Shown one piece after another: positions 8,470 through 16,836 of a DNA stretch of 64,000 nucleotides. Position 1 is the first letter of the stretch. Each line of letters begins with the position of its first letter. A program made the translations under genes and the position numbers. Source of the DNA: Ruminiclostridium herbifermentans. GTDB lineage: Bacteria; Bacillota; Clostridia; Acetivibrionales; DSM-1351. A model generated the notes under the pieces. The model saw only the letters and a list, made by a program, of their open reading frames with translations, was not told the origin of the DNA and did not search any database. The stretch is from assembly GCF_005473905.2 (NCBI RefSeq), contig NZ_CP061336.1, forward strand, positions 4,270,501 to 4,334,500, read 5' to 3'.

Positions 8470-10197
8470 TTATGCACTCTCACTGCTTCCATGATATATT
8501 TCATCATACTCAGCATCATCAAGAATTTTTTCAATAAGTCTTCCATTCTCTAATTTCAAAACACGTGAGCATATCTTAAGAGCTGTTGGTCTATGGGTAA
8601 TTACAATACATGTCCTCGCTGGCTTAAGTTCATGTATGCTTTTTAAGACATGCATTTCTGAAGCTATATCCAAAGATGAAGTTGCCTCATCCAAAATAAG
8701 TATGGGTGATTTCCTTAGCAAGGCTCTTGCAATTGATATTCTCTGTGCTTGCCCCTCTGAAAGCCCAACTCCTCGTTCACCAACTTTAGACTTCATTCCG
8801 TCAGCCAATTCATCTATAAAATCCATAGCACATGCTGCCCTTGCAGCAGCTTGGATTTCTTCCATTGATGCCGCTGAATATCCTGCTCTGATATTTTCTT
8901 CTATTGTTCCGCTAAAAAGAGTATTTCCTTGAGGCACGTATGATATCCAATCTCTGGTTTCTGCCGAAGCCAAAAATTCTTTACCCTCTTTAGAAACAAA
9001 TGACACAATGCCTTCATCAGGTTTTACCAATGCTAATAGGAGCCTTATTAAAGTTGTTTTGCCTTCACCTGATGAACCAATGATACCCACAACTTCACCT
9101 GGTTTAATATTTACCGTCAAATTTTCTAGGATTGGCTTTTTATCCTCGTAAGAAAAATATATATCCTTAAAGCTTATACCTGTCACTGCTTCTGCAGGCA
9201 GTTCCTTTGAAAATTGTTCAACTGGCAAAGCTTCTAGTTCCATCAGTCTTTCTGATGAAGCAATGGCAGAAATTAATTGAGGTATAGTGCTTGCTAACCC
9301 AATAAAGGGTCCCTGTACCTGAGAAACAAGCTGTAAAAACGCAGTAAGTGTACCAAATGATGTAGTTCCCCTGCTCAGCTTTAACGTACCCCAGCAAAAT
9401 GCTAGTAAATACCCTATCCAATAGCCTAATCCCAAAGTAGTACTAGCCACTACACTGGTAACATTTTTCTTCATAACCCATTTTAGTCTAGTACCATGAA
9501 GGTCTGATATTATATCAATATTTCTTTTTTCAAGCTGAAAGGTTTTAACAATAAGCATATTCTCTATGGACTCTTGAATAAATGCTCTGTAAGCACTTTC
9601 TGATTCCTGAACCTTTACATTTAATTGCTTTAGCTTTCTCCCCCATATTCTGCTCAGCAAAACAGTAAAAGGGCCTAATATAAAGGCTAAAACTGCCAGC
9701 ATAGGCTCATAGTACAAAAGTGTTCCAAATGCCGCAGTCAGCTGAACACATAAATGGATAATGCTAGGTAATGTATTAACAACACCCGTTGTCACATTGC
9801 CCACATCACTAGTAAGTCTTGTCAGAACATCACCGCTGTGATACTTAGTTACATATAGCCATTCTGAAATGCTGATACGGGAAAAAATCCGCTTTCTGAT
9901 GCTATTTGACATCAATTCATATGTCTTTACTGATAAAACTGATGAAAAGGCTTTTATTCCTAAATTAGCAAATACAAGAGTTCCAAACATACTTGCGAAA
10001 ACTACTGCTTTACCAATAGTACCATCAACAGCACAATCAATAAGATTTTTTGAAAGGATTGCCACTGCCACACCTACTAGAGCAGTAGCAGCATCAAGTA
10101 TAATTATAAAGGCTATACTTTTTCTAAATCCTTTGGCATTGCCTAAAATCCATTTGATGTATTCATATGCCCTTTTAAACTCCATTGCGATTTTCAT
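8470..10197 (-). CDS. ABC transporter, fused permease and ATPase (peptide/lipid exporter type)
   Basis: A 575-residue half-transporter. Six membrane segments occupy about residues 25-310; the ATPase has Walker A GSSGEGKTT at ~374, signature LSEGQAQR at ~479 and Walker B ILILDEATSSLD at ~499. There is no C39 peptidase domain, so leader removal would need another enzyme. The start at 10197 is set by GGAGGA seven bases upstream; a longer frame to 10260 lacks a site and overlaps the peptidase gene. It is the last gene of the peptide module, behind the S26-like peptidase. By context it probably exports the modified peptide(s); homodimer assembly is the rule for this family. Confidence 0.88.
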   Translation of the reverse strand: MKIAMEFKRAYEYIKWILGNAKGFRKSIAFIIILDAATALVGVAVAILSKNLIDCAVDGTIGKAVVFASMFGTLVFANLGIKAFSSVLSVKTYELMSNSIRKRIFSRISISEWLYVTKYHSGDVLTRLTSDVGNVTTGVVNTLPSIIHLCVQLTAAFGTLLYYEPMLAVLAFILGPFTVLLSRIWGRKLKQLNVKVQESESAYRAFIQESIENMLIVKTFQLEKRNIDIISDLHGTRLKWVMKKNVTSVVASTTLGLGYWIGYLLAFCWGTLKLSRGTTSFGTLTAFLQLVSQVQGPFIGLASTIPQLISAIASSERLMELEALPVEQFSKELPAEAVTGISFKDIYFSYEDKKPILENLTVNIKPGEVVGIIGSSGEGKTTLIRLLLALVKPDEGIVSFVSKEGKEFLASAETRDWISYVPQGNTLFSGTIEENIRAGYSAASMEEIQAAARAACAMDFIDELADGMKSKVGERGVGLSEGQAQRISIARALLRKSPILILDEATSSLDIASEMHVLKSIHELKPARTCIVITHRPTALKICSRVLKLENGRLIEKILDDAEYDEIYHGSSESA

Positions 10198-10246
10198 ATT
10201 TCCTCCTGCAATGTTTTTTTGCATTGGTATTTCTTTTAGATAATTA

Positions 10247-10729
10247 CTATGCCTGAGCATGTATAATTACTTTTTTTGCTTTTGCAAAAAATCTTATTCC
10301 TTTAAGAAATAAATGCCTTAACGGAATTACATTAATCCATATTTTAACAAGTAATACCCAAAATTTGCTCTGACAGGTGAATTGGTGCTTATTCCTCTTT
10401 ACAGCCGTCACTACCGCAACAAGCTGTTCTGGTGCTAGAGGCCCTTCCACCCACTGTTGCGCATCACCTATAATATAAAAACTATCTTTTTCTGTTCTCA
10501 GAACTCTGTGTAATATGTATTCACCAGTAACCCTTTTAATTAAAACAATATCTCCCCTTTTAATTGTATCAATGCTTGCAGATGAAAGTTCAACAGAGTC
10601 CTCATCCTCACGCAGAAAAGGATACATGCTCATACCTGTCACAGTTATCCATGCTCTGCCTCCACCATCTAAAATTTCTTTAATTACAGGAAACATTTCG
10701 GCAGACTTTATCTTCTTTACTTCACACAT
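10247..10729 (-). CDS. S26-type signal-peptidase-like protein
   Basis: A 160-residue protein with TGMSMYPFLRE (nucleophile Ser34), RGDIVLIKR (residues 58-66), EYILHRVLR (His74) and FYIIGDAQ, which is the order of boxes in S26 peptidases. Ser plus His as in SipW-like enzymes looks better supported than a Ser/Lys dyad, although Lys65 is close to the usual Lys position. One hydrophobic stretch lies near the C-terminus (KFWVLLVKIWINVIPL). It overlaps the HprK-like gene by 13 bases. Because the exporter has no protease domain, this is the best candidate for leader cleavage; that is inference. Similar proteins accompany PqqD/lasso-type clusters in Firmicutes. Confidence 0.8.
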   Translation of the reverse strand: MCEVKKIKSAEMFPVIKEILDGGGRAWITVTGMSMYPFLREDEDSVELSSASIDTIKRGDIVLIKRVTGEYILHRVLRTEKDSFYIIGDAQQWVEGPLAPEQLVAVVTAVKRNKHQFTCQSKFWVLLVKIWINVIPLRHLFLKGIRFFAKAKKVIIHAQA

Positions 10730-11598
10730 TCATATACCAACTCCATTGCCTCTTTATCAGGTCTGCACTTCAAAAGATAAATAGGTATTCTGTTTATTAT
10801 ATTTTCAAGTACATCATATGCCTTCCTCATCAATTCTTCATCAAAATAAGGCAAAAAGCACCTTGGCATTACCTTCGGAAGTGCCTCAAAAATTTCAAGC
10901 CTTCTGATACTATTCTGTGGTGCTTGCTCTAGTACAACTATTGCCATTAAAGGCACTTCAATATTTTCGAATTTATCGGAAGAGCCGCTCCAAGGTGTAC
11001 CGCACAACATCAGCTCATTATTTACAAATCTAATTGCTGGAGTATCATCATTAACAACCTTTACCGCATCCCCTAAATATTTCTCCCAAAGCCCTACATG
11101 AGTCGACTTGCCAGTTCCTGAAGGAGCAGTAAACAGTAAGCCTTTACCATTCCAAGCTATGGATGATGCATGCATAACTATTCCGCCTTTATGTAAAAGA
11201 TTGTTTCTGAATATTATTCCCATAAGCATAAAGGTATGTACATCAGGCCATATTTTTATTAATTCAGATTTCTTATCATCTATATCGTGCCTTAAAAATC
11301 TTATATTTGCACTGCTCCACTCTTTATTTGTTTCTATGTGGGATAAAACTTGCTTTTCTTCCTTATCTGTACTATATATATGAAATCCACCGTTTTTATC
11401 TTCTTTTCTAAGCCACTTTATACTTTCTGAAATCAATAAGCGTCCTTCAGGTTTTGCAATATGCGAGCATTGAGCAATTTCAACTAAAATATCAGGCTTC
11501 TCACTCTCATTGCATTCAAAAGCCTTCATCCTATTAGTTAAATAATTGTTACACGTTTCAACATGTATATTTGTGCCTGCTACATTATAAGCAAACAT
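10717..11598 (-). CDS. HPr-kinase-like (HprK-fold) protein of a peptide-modification cluster
   Basis: About 293 residues. The C-terminal half has the HprK-type P-loop APSGTGKSTHVGLW (residues ~158-171), preceded by VMHASSIAWNGKG and followed by VVNDDTPAIR and a glycine/serine loop (GTPWSGSSDKF). The N-terminal half is not the DRTGG domain of true HprK. In paeninodin-type lasso clusters a related kinase phosphorylates the C-terminal serine of the precursor. Neither precursor here ends in serine, so the substrate is unclear. The start is the ATG at 11598 behind AGGAGTG; the ATG at 11613 overlaps that site. It is separated by ~470 bases from the precursor genes. Confidence 0.82.
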   Translation of the reverse strand: MFAYNVAGTNIHVETCNNYLTNRMKAFECNESEKPDILVEIAQCSHIAKPEGRLLISESIKWLRKEDKNGGFHIYSTDKEEKQVLSHIETNKEWSSANIRFLRHDIDDKKSELIKIWPDVHTFMLMGIIFRNNLLHKGGIVMHASSIAWNGKGLLFTAPSGTGKSTHVGLWEKYLGDAVKVVNDDTPAIRFVNNELMLCGTPWSGSSDKFENIEVPLMAIVVLEQAPQNSIRRLEIFEALPKVMPRCFLPYFDEELMRKAYDVLENIINRIPIYLLKCRPDKEAMELVYECVK

Positions 11599-12069
11599 TT
11601 TATCACTCCTCATGTTAATATCATTAAAACTTTGTTTGCTATAGCTATAAGCTTAGCAGGAATCTATTTTCACTTATGTTTCTCAAGACAAGCTTTCAGG
11701 CATTCTCTAAAACACCTTATAAAATATGCTTGAATTGATACACATTTAATAAATTAATGTGGTATATTTCAATCATAAGTAGTATTATATGGAGCAGCTA
11801 TAAAGTACAATACCCCACAGTATCACATACAGGTTAATATCCTGAACTATCGTAAGTAATATAACAGTATAGCAGCCCCATTATTAATACTAAGTTCCAT
11901 TACTATCTGTAAATAAAATGGTACCGATATACAACAAAATTCTCCAATCTCTTATAAATCAAACAAATGTAGTAATGAACTCATTTTGGGATTAAGCTTC
12001 GATTTAAGTTCAATCAAATTAAGTTTCAATCTAATTAAGTTTCAATTTAAGTTTGTAAAAAACTATTTA
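11599..12069. other. Gene-free gap downstream of the precursor peptides
   Basis: No convincing reading frame is present on either strand. It holds a tandem run of 15-16-bp AT-rich units (11990-12055) and a weak dyad CAGG-ATATTAA-CCTG near 11830-11845. No strong U-tract terminator is visible, so transcription may pass from the precursors into the kinase gene, or a new promoter may lie here; I could not fix one. Confidence 0.5.
11990..12055. repeat. Short tandem repeat, ~15-16 bp units
   Basis: About four diverged units of the type ATTAAGTTTCAATCTA follow one another (on the plus strand). They lie immediately downstream of the second precursor gene. The units form no hairpin and have no spacers, so this is not a CRISPR array. 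Confidence 0.6.
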
Positions 12070-12201
12070 CTAGATAACATTTGTAACCAACAATTCCCCA
12101 TTATCTCCAGGGCAAGAGCCTACTACTATACAACTGCCTGAAATTCTTTCTTCAACTCTCAAATTAATAACTTTCACTTCAGGTTTTACATATGTTCTCA
12201 T
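12070..12201 (-). CDS. Putative RiPP precursor peptide 2 (43 aa)
   Basis: The peptide is MRTYVKPEVKVINLRVEERISGS (leader-like part) followed by a C-terminal part with CIVVGSC and the tail PGDNGELLVTNVI. The ATG at 12201 has AGAGGTG nine bases upstream. The first ~23 residues align without gaps to precursor 1 (YVxP, then NLRVEER, then GS), while the part after residue 23 differs except for two cysteines. Conserved leader plus variable core is the hallmark of ribosomally made modified peptides. YxxP (residues 4-7) is the motif recognised by PqqD-like elements in lasso systems. A longer 64-residue frame exists but overlaps the upstream peptide gene and lacks a ribosome site. No database match can be claimed. 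Confidence 0.75.
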   Translation of the reverse strand: MRTYVKPEVKVINLRVEERISGSCIVVGSCPGDNGELLVTNVI

Positions 12202-12238
12202 TTTTTTCACCTCTCTTAGTATTGTACTTTTGTTCAAA

Positions 12239-12385
12239 TTAATTTGCTTGGCCTGCAAAAGCATAGTATGTTACGTCATTGTATACAACATCCTCGACGC
12301 AAGCACCATTACATATGCTTCCTGCCATCCTTTCCTCAACTCTTAAATTAACTAATTCCATCTTTGGAACAACGTATTTTTTCAC
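12239..12385 (-). CDS. Putative RiPP precursor peptide 1 (48 aa, GTG start)
   Basis: The frame starts at a GTG at 12385, behind a strong GGAGG site, and reads MKKYVVPKMELVNLRVEER, then MAGS and a C-terminal part with CNGAC followed by VEDVVYNDVTYYAF and the tail AGQAN. Residues 4-7 are YVVP and residues 13-19 NLRVEER, as in precursor 2 encoded 37 bases downstream. Two cysteines lie three residues apart, next to a stretch rich in Tyr, Asp and Asn, so thioether or C-C crosslinks are possible. The MAGS boundary resembles the MAG end of paeninodin-type leaders. It is translated just after the SPASM radical SAM gene is read only if transcription continues from it (that gene ends at 12485, 100 bases upstream). 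Confidence 0.75.
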   Translation of the reverse strand: MKKYVVPKMELVNLRVEERMAGSICNGACVEDVVYNDVTYYAFAGQAN

Positions 12386-12484
12386 TTCTTTTCACCTCCG
12401 GTAAATTAATAAATTTTTTTATTTTATCAGCAGCTATGCCGCTGTTCGACCCGTAGCACAACACAATTTTGTCAAAAATCATCC

Positions 12485-13627
12485 TCATGTAGCTATTTTC
12501 ACAGGTTCTGCTTGAACTCTCTGCTTCTTTAAGGATGCTCTATATCTTGCCGACTCGCAAAGATAGCTTGCAGGTTTTGTAAAGCAGCCTGTTTCTGTCA
12601 TCAGTCTTCCTGGACAAACCATACATTCACTTCGAACATCACATTCCATGCATTCTTGACATTTTGGAACCCTCATACAACCTTCTCTTACCTGCTGCCA
12701 TGCATTAACAAACCCTATTTCAAAGGGCTTAGCAACAGGTTCATTCAGCAGTCCACAAGGCAGTAATCTACCATCCCATGTTATCCAAAAACCCGTTTTA
12801 CCAGCTTGGCATTTAAATGCTGACTCCTCCAGCATTTTATTAACCTTGTCAGAGAATAAATTATTTTGTTCCATTTCATCCTGACCAATTTTTAATTCTA
12901 CATTTTTATCTTTCTGCCTCATTTTTTCACCATATTCAGTTATATATCTTTCATAATTCACAATATCAATTGAGGAAAGCCTGTTTCCCATCGGATCAGA
13001 GCCACAGCCCTCTCTTCTCGGTGAAATATAATTAACAATACCTAAGTTGTCACAATATGTATGTGCAATTTTATATATCTGCTCATAATCTCTATAATTG
13101 CCCTCTACTACTGTTGTTTTAATTTCAAGGTTTATATTTTGAGCCTTTAGATTATCTAATGCCTGTATGGTTCTATTAAAACCATCAGCACTGCCTGTGA
13201 TTCTCTCATATGTTTCAGGAGATGCACCATAAACTGTTACACTCAGTTTAGATGGCGGCATGGAACCAATCCATCGAGCCTTTTCTGGGGTTATTAAGCT
13301 TGCATTTGTGTAAATAGTCAAATTAAGCCCCATATTGCACAATGCTTCATAAATCTTCTGAAAATCAGGTCTTATGAAAACCTCTCCACCTGTTAAAATC
13401 AGATACAAAAGCCCCGCGTCCCGCGCTTGCTTTCCCATTTCAATCCACTCATCTGCCGAGCGTTCCATTGATATTGCATTTATATCATTTGCAGGACATG
13501 CCACGTAACACATCTTGCATTTAAAATTACATCGTGAGGTAAGTTCAAATGCGCCTGATATAGGTATCCCATTCTCTAGGGCATTTGCTGCCAACCTTTT
13601 ATTAAACTCTTTCCAATTGAGACTCAT
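12485..13627 (-). CDS. Radical SAM/SPASM peptide-modifying enzyme
   Basis: About 380 residues. The SAM-cluster motif CNFKCKMC (Cys33, Cys37, Cys40) is followed by the GGE box (LTGGEVFIRPDF) and, in the C-terminal third, a cysteine-rich SPASM region: FKCQAG, LLPCGLL, EGCMRVPKCQECMECDVRSEC, MVCPGR and GCFTKPASYLCE. SPASM proteins bind two extra iron-sulfur clusters and usually act on ribosomal peptides. The ATG at 13627 is behind GGAGGT; the ATG at 13639 overlaps that site. Two precursor-like genes begin 100 bases downstream and a PqqD-like gene lies upstream, so these peptides are the likely substrates. The bond formed cannot be deduced. Confidence 0.87.
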   Translation of the reverse strand: MSLNWKEFNKRLAANALENGIPISGAFELTSRCNFKCKMCYVACPANDINAISMERSADEWIEMGKQARDAGLLYLILTGGEVFIRPDFQKIYEALCNMGLNLTIYTNASLITPEKARWIGSMPPSKLSVTVYGASPETYERITGSADGFNRTIQALDNLKAQNINLEIKTTVVEGNYRDYEQIYKIAHTYCDNLGIVNYISPRREGCGSDPMGNRLSSIDIVNYERYITEYGEKMRQKDKNVELKIGQDEMEQNNLFSDKVNKMLEESAFKCQAGKTGFWITWDGRLLPCGLLNEPVAKPFEIGFVNAWQQVREGCMRVPKCQECMECDVRSECMVCPGRLMTETGCFTKPASYLCESARYRASLKKQRVQAEPVKIAT

Positions 13628-13656
13628 AATGACCTCCATTCTATTAAAACCGCATA

Positions 13657-13896
13657 AATAGTACTCCCGTGCAGTATATATCTATTGCTTGCTCACCAAA
13701 TTGATTCTGAAATAGTTACGATTCAGAACAAGTATTTCCGCCGACCGTATTACACTTAACATCCTGTCTCGATGTAATACTCACAGCACGTTACTTCCGC
13801 TGTGTCGGCTATAATACTTGTTCTTCATCTACTATTTCTAGCATCAATTTCTAACCGAGCGTCGCAACTAGATATATACTACACTCGCGTACTATT
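13657..13896. repeat. ~240-bp long palindromic element, copy 1
   Basis: The ends are AATAGTAC and GTACTATT. Arms then pair inward: CAGTATATATCTA with TAGATATATACTA, AAATTGATTCTGAAATAGT with a matching arm, GAACAAGTATT with AATACTTGTTC, GCCGAC with GTCGGC, and a core hairpin GTATTACA/TGTAATAC. The reverse complement recurs at 20559-20799, and a ~30-bp piece at 35966. No protein is encoded. It resembles a non-autonomous palindromic (MITE-like) element. It lies between the SPASM gene and the PqqD-like gene. Confidence 0.85.
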
Positions 13897-13951
13897 CTTT
13901 AAACAAGTCATCGATATACAGAAAACATTACTTTCAACAGAACCTTTGTAA

Positions 13952-14084
13952 CTCGAAAATGCACCATGCTTGAAGAAACTATTGCTATACCCACAAATAA
14001 CTGCTTGCAGCTTTTTGATATGCGAAGTGCAACATGTATGCACTAAATGCTAGCTTCACATTTTGCACAAGCTTTGTTTTCGAG
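13952..14084. repeat. Two-hairpin repeat nested inside another copy
   Basis: Outer arms CTCGAAAA (13952-13959) and TTTTCGAG (14077-14084) plus GCACCATG belong to the CTCGAAA-type hairpin B seen at 1.3 and 41.6 kb. Between them is a complete element of the TGCGAAG type: CTGCTTGCAG (14001-14010), then TGCGAAG...CTTCACA (14021-14060) with CATGTATGCAC in the loop. The outer copy is therefore split by the inner one. It ends four bases before the stop of the PqqD-like gene. Confidence 0.75.
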
Positions 14085-14088
14085 CTTG

Positions 14089-14355
14089 TCATTGCTCAAT
14101 AATACTGGTTTCCACCATGCTCTTTATAAACTTCTCCACATCACGTCTAGCAGTCTCTCTGTCTATGTCATACTCCGAAATCAGCACCTCAACCATTTCA
14201 TCTACAGATGAATTCTTTTCAAGTTCTCTCCACAACAGTGCTCCGCTCTCACTCAGAGTCATAATCCCATTAAACTCAACAACTCTTGCCCCTAAAGGAA
14301 CTACTACTGACTGCCCTGCTATTTCTCTAAGCATAAATCCACTTTTAATCTGCAT
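14089..14355 (-). CDS. PqqD-like peptide carrier / RiPP recognition element
   Basis: An 88-residue protein, the usual size of free-standing PqqD (PF05402). It opens with MQIKSGFMLREIAGQSVVVPLG, contains the family strand FNGIMTLSESGALLWREL and ends with a helical part DIDRETARRDVEKFIKSMVE. Such proteins have a winged-helix fold whose third helix and beta strands hold the leader peptide for the modifying enzyme. In lasso systems they read a YxxP motif, which both small peptides downstream carry. The start at 14355 follows GGAGGA; an upstream ATG at 14373 does not. Its distance from the SPASM gene (460 bases) is filled with repeats that seem to have inserted within the operon. Confidence 0.9.
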   Translation of the reverse strand: MQIKSGFMLREIAGQSVVVPLGARVVEFNGIMTLSESGALLWRELEKNSSVDEMVEVLISEYDIDRETARRDVEKFIKSMVETSIIEQ

Positions 14356-14447
14356 AATAATAATCCTCCACAAAATATATGATTTTTTAATAAATTAATG
14401 ACTATTTCTTCCTCCATCTAAACCCGTTAATAAAAGCCTTAAACCTT

Positions 14448-15692
14448 TTATCTCAACCCTAACCATTCCAAGAGATTATTCCTCTCTTTTGCCATTATAT
14501 TTAGTTCTTTATCATTAAAAATGGCTTTCTTATCATTAAAGTTAAAATCTTTTCTTTTAAATCCATATACAATTCTATGAATCCATGCAAAAGGTAAGAA
14601 TATTGGACTCTTTCGAACATATAGATACTTTTTTCTCTTAGCCAAAATATTTCGATTAGGAAAGAGAATTCGTCTAGCCCTAGAAAGTTTATTTTTGTAA
14701 TTCAACTCTTCTGCATTATTTGAATTGGTAATAAGTACATTTGCAGAAGTTCTATGAATATCGTTATTGCCTAAATTTCCCCCAGCAAGAATATCATTTA
14801 TTAGCCTATCTAATTTTTCTTCGTCTGCGTTTCTAAATATCAATTCTGCAGGAATTTCCATATTAAATAACCGATTACAAACCATAAATATTGCACATAT
14901 AAAATTGTCAATGCCATATTTTATTGACCTTTCTTGTACAATATTCCAATTAATTTCATTTCTTTTTCTTTCAACCACCATAACCAAATCACATAATTGC
15001 CTAAGTCCTATTCCTCCATAAGATATATGTGAAGCCATATGAATACATATATGTAAAATCTGCATTTCCCATGACAAAATATTTGCTTTTATAGAACCTA
15101 AATTTATGGATGTAGTATTCTCCCATATTTCATCATGAAAGCTTTCTTTGTTCTGCATAAAGTCATAATCTATTAACAATCTGTGCAATTCAATTGATAT
15201 AGCGTTTTTCTTGAAAAACTCAATATGCTTAGTTTTCTTGTCTTTGGATGAAACATATCCTAGATTTTCTAATACTTCAGTAGCTTTTTCTATATCCTCT
15301 TCGTGTACTAGAATATCTGCATCTCCCATAGTTCTCAGTTCTGGCTTTGGATAGCACTTATTTATTGCCATTCCTTTAAGCACAATGGTTTCAATTCCCA
15401 GAGCATCTAGTGTTTCAATAACCTCTCCAAGCCATACTTCACCGCAAATCATCTGAATTCCACAGGACATTACAGATATATTCCATACAGCCATCAACTT
15501 TTCATCAAGCCCTACTTTTGAATCTATGTCTTTTATAATTGGAAATACCAAGGTATGAACTTGATGGGCGCGGGCTTCTTTATAGATTTCATCCCAATTA
15601 ACAGCAGCTGCCTTACATTTATCTATTTGAAATTCTCTATTGTAAATTGCAGCACAAAGTATCTCAATTAATAGTGTGTCTTTTGCCGTCAT
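14448..15692 (-). CDS. Uncharacterised nucleotidyltransferase family protein (NTP_transf_5 type)
   Basis: A 414-residue protein with VLKGMAINKCYPKPELRTMGDADILV (given here in part: KGMAINKCYP at ~106-115; Arg120; GDADILV at 123-129), the nucleotidyltransferase box of PF14907. Pol-beta-fold enzymes use such paired aspartates to bind the metal. Members are frequent companions in lasso-peptide clusters and beside PqqD/HprK genes, where their reaction is poorly known. It overlaps the upstream glycosyltransferase by 29 bases and lies 92 bases before the PqqD-like gene. A GGAGG site supports the ATG at 15692. Confidence 0.82.
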   Translation of the reverse strand: MTAKDTLLIEILCAAIYNREFQIDKCKAAAVNWDEIYKEARAHQVHTLVFPIIKDIDSKVGLDEKLMAVWNISVMSCGIQMICGEVWLGEVIETLDALGIETIVLKGMAINKCYPKPELRTMGDADILVHEEDIEKATEVLENLGYVSSKDKKTKHIEFFKKNAISIELHRLLIDYDFMQNKESFHDEIWENTTSINLGSIKANILSWEMQILHICIHMASHISYGGIGLRQLCDLVMVVERKRNEINWNIVQERSIKYGIDNFICAIFMVCNRLFNMEIPAELIFRNADEEKLDRLINDILAGGNLGNNDIHRTSANVLITNSNNAEELNYKNKLSRARRILFPNRNILAKRKKYLYVRKSPIFLPFAWIHRIVYGFKRKDFNFNDKKAIFNDKELNIMAKERNNLLEWLGLR

Positions 15693-16836
15693 TTCCCAAC
15701 CTCCACTTATCTGTTATTTTTTTCTTTGTGCCCATAATTTCCATATATATGTGTTTTGTATTAATAGAAATCTGATCCCAATTGTACTTATTAAGGATGT
15801 ATTGAGCAGCAAGGTCTCTTACTTTTAAAACCTTGCTTTTATTTTCAAGTAACATGTTGAGTTTTTTCTCCAGGTCATCAACATTTGCTTTCTTAAAGCT
15901 GTAGCCGATGCTTCCAATAACATCTGTGTTTTCTGCTATATCACTAACTAGGCAGCAATTTCCGTAACTCATTGCTTCTAGCAGGCTTATGGGTAAGCCC
16001 TCTATATCAGAAGGAAGAACATAAAAATAAGCGTTGCTATATAGCTCCGCTAATTCAAGTTCCTTTACAAATCCAGTGAAAATAATATTCTTATTTTCTT
16101 TTGCCATTTTCCTTAATTCACTTTCATATCCCTCGCTATGACTTGCTCCTCCTGCTATTACCAACTTTTTTTCTGTCTTAATTCTATTAAAGGCATCAAT
16201 TAGGTAATGTATTCCCTTTTCAGGTACAAGCCTTGCCAAAAATAATATGTAGTCGTCTTTTCCTAAATTATATTTTTCCTTTATTATTAAGGGCTTCACT
16301 AAGTCAGGTCTTTCAACTCCGTTAGGAATATAGCTGGTTTCCAGATTGTATTTCTCCCTATAGTATTTAACTAGGTTTTTAGAAACATTAATTGTTTTAT
16401 GTGAAAATTTTGCTGTAGCATACTCTCCAAACTTCAAATATTTCGATGCAAATTTACCCCATTTACCGCGCTGCCAATCAAGTCCATGCACGGTACAAAC
16501 AACCTTTTTACCAAATAACCTTGGAATAAAAGCCATTGTGGAAGGGCCTAATGCATGATAATGAAATATATCACAGTTGGAAAAGAGTGCTCTAATTGTG
16601 GAAGTAAAAGTATGCGTTATAGAATCCAAATGTTTTGATTTAATATAGGGTGTATATTTAACAGTAATTCCTTGATACTTATTGTCAGAGAACTCCTTAT
16701 CACAGTAGCCCCTTCTGCAGTACACTTCCACTTCATAGCCTAGATAAACAAGCCTTTTTGAGATTTCTTCAACATGGATTTCTATTCCACCAGCTCTAGA
16801 CGGAATACCTTTCTGCCCTATCATCGCTATTTTCAT
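15664..16836 (-). CDS. Glycosyltransferase family 4
   Basis: A 390-residue GT-B enzyme. It opens MKIAMIGQKGIPSRAGGIEIHVEEI, a pattern common in clostridial and cyanobacterial rhamnosyl-/mannosyltransferase-like proteins; the donor domain has YILFLARLVPEKGIHYLI and LPSDIEGLPISLLEAMSYG. It overlaps the upstream radical SAM gene by 41 bases and the downstream nucleotidyltransferase by 29, so the three are strongly coupled in translation. It could glycosylate a peptide product or a polysaccharide; context allows both, and I cannot choose. Confidence 0.85.
   Translation of the reverse strand: MKIAMIGQKGIPSRAGGIEIHVEEISKRLVYLGYEVEVYCRRGYCDKEFSDNKYQGITVKYTPYIKSKHLDSITHTFTSTIRALFSNCDIFHYHALGPSTMAFIPRLFGKKVVCTVHGLDWQRGKWGKFASKYLKFGEYATAKFSHKTINVSKNLVKYYREKYNLETSYIPNGVERPDLVKPLIIKEKYNLGKDDYILFLARLVPEKGIHYLIDAFNRIKTEKKLVIAGGASHSEGYESELRKMAKENKNIIFTGFVKELELAELYSNAYFYVLPSDIEGLPISLLEAMSYGNCCLVSDIAENTDVIGSIGYSFKKANVDDLEKKLNMLLENKSKVLKVRDLAAQYILNKYNWDQISINTKHIYMEIMGTKKKITDKWRLGNDGKRHTIN

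Noticed and set aside
11990-12055. A CRISPR-like array
   Set aside because: The units are contiguous 15-16-bp AT-rich repeats with no spacers, and no cas gene is seen.
12070-12264. A 64-residue version of the second precursor
   Set aside because: The extra N-terminal part overlaps the end of the first peptide gene and has no ribosome site; the ATG at 12201 has one and aligns with precursor 1.
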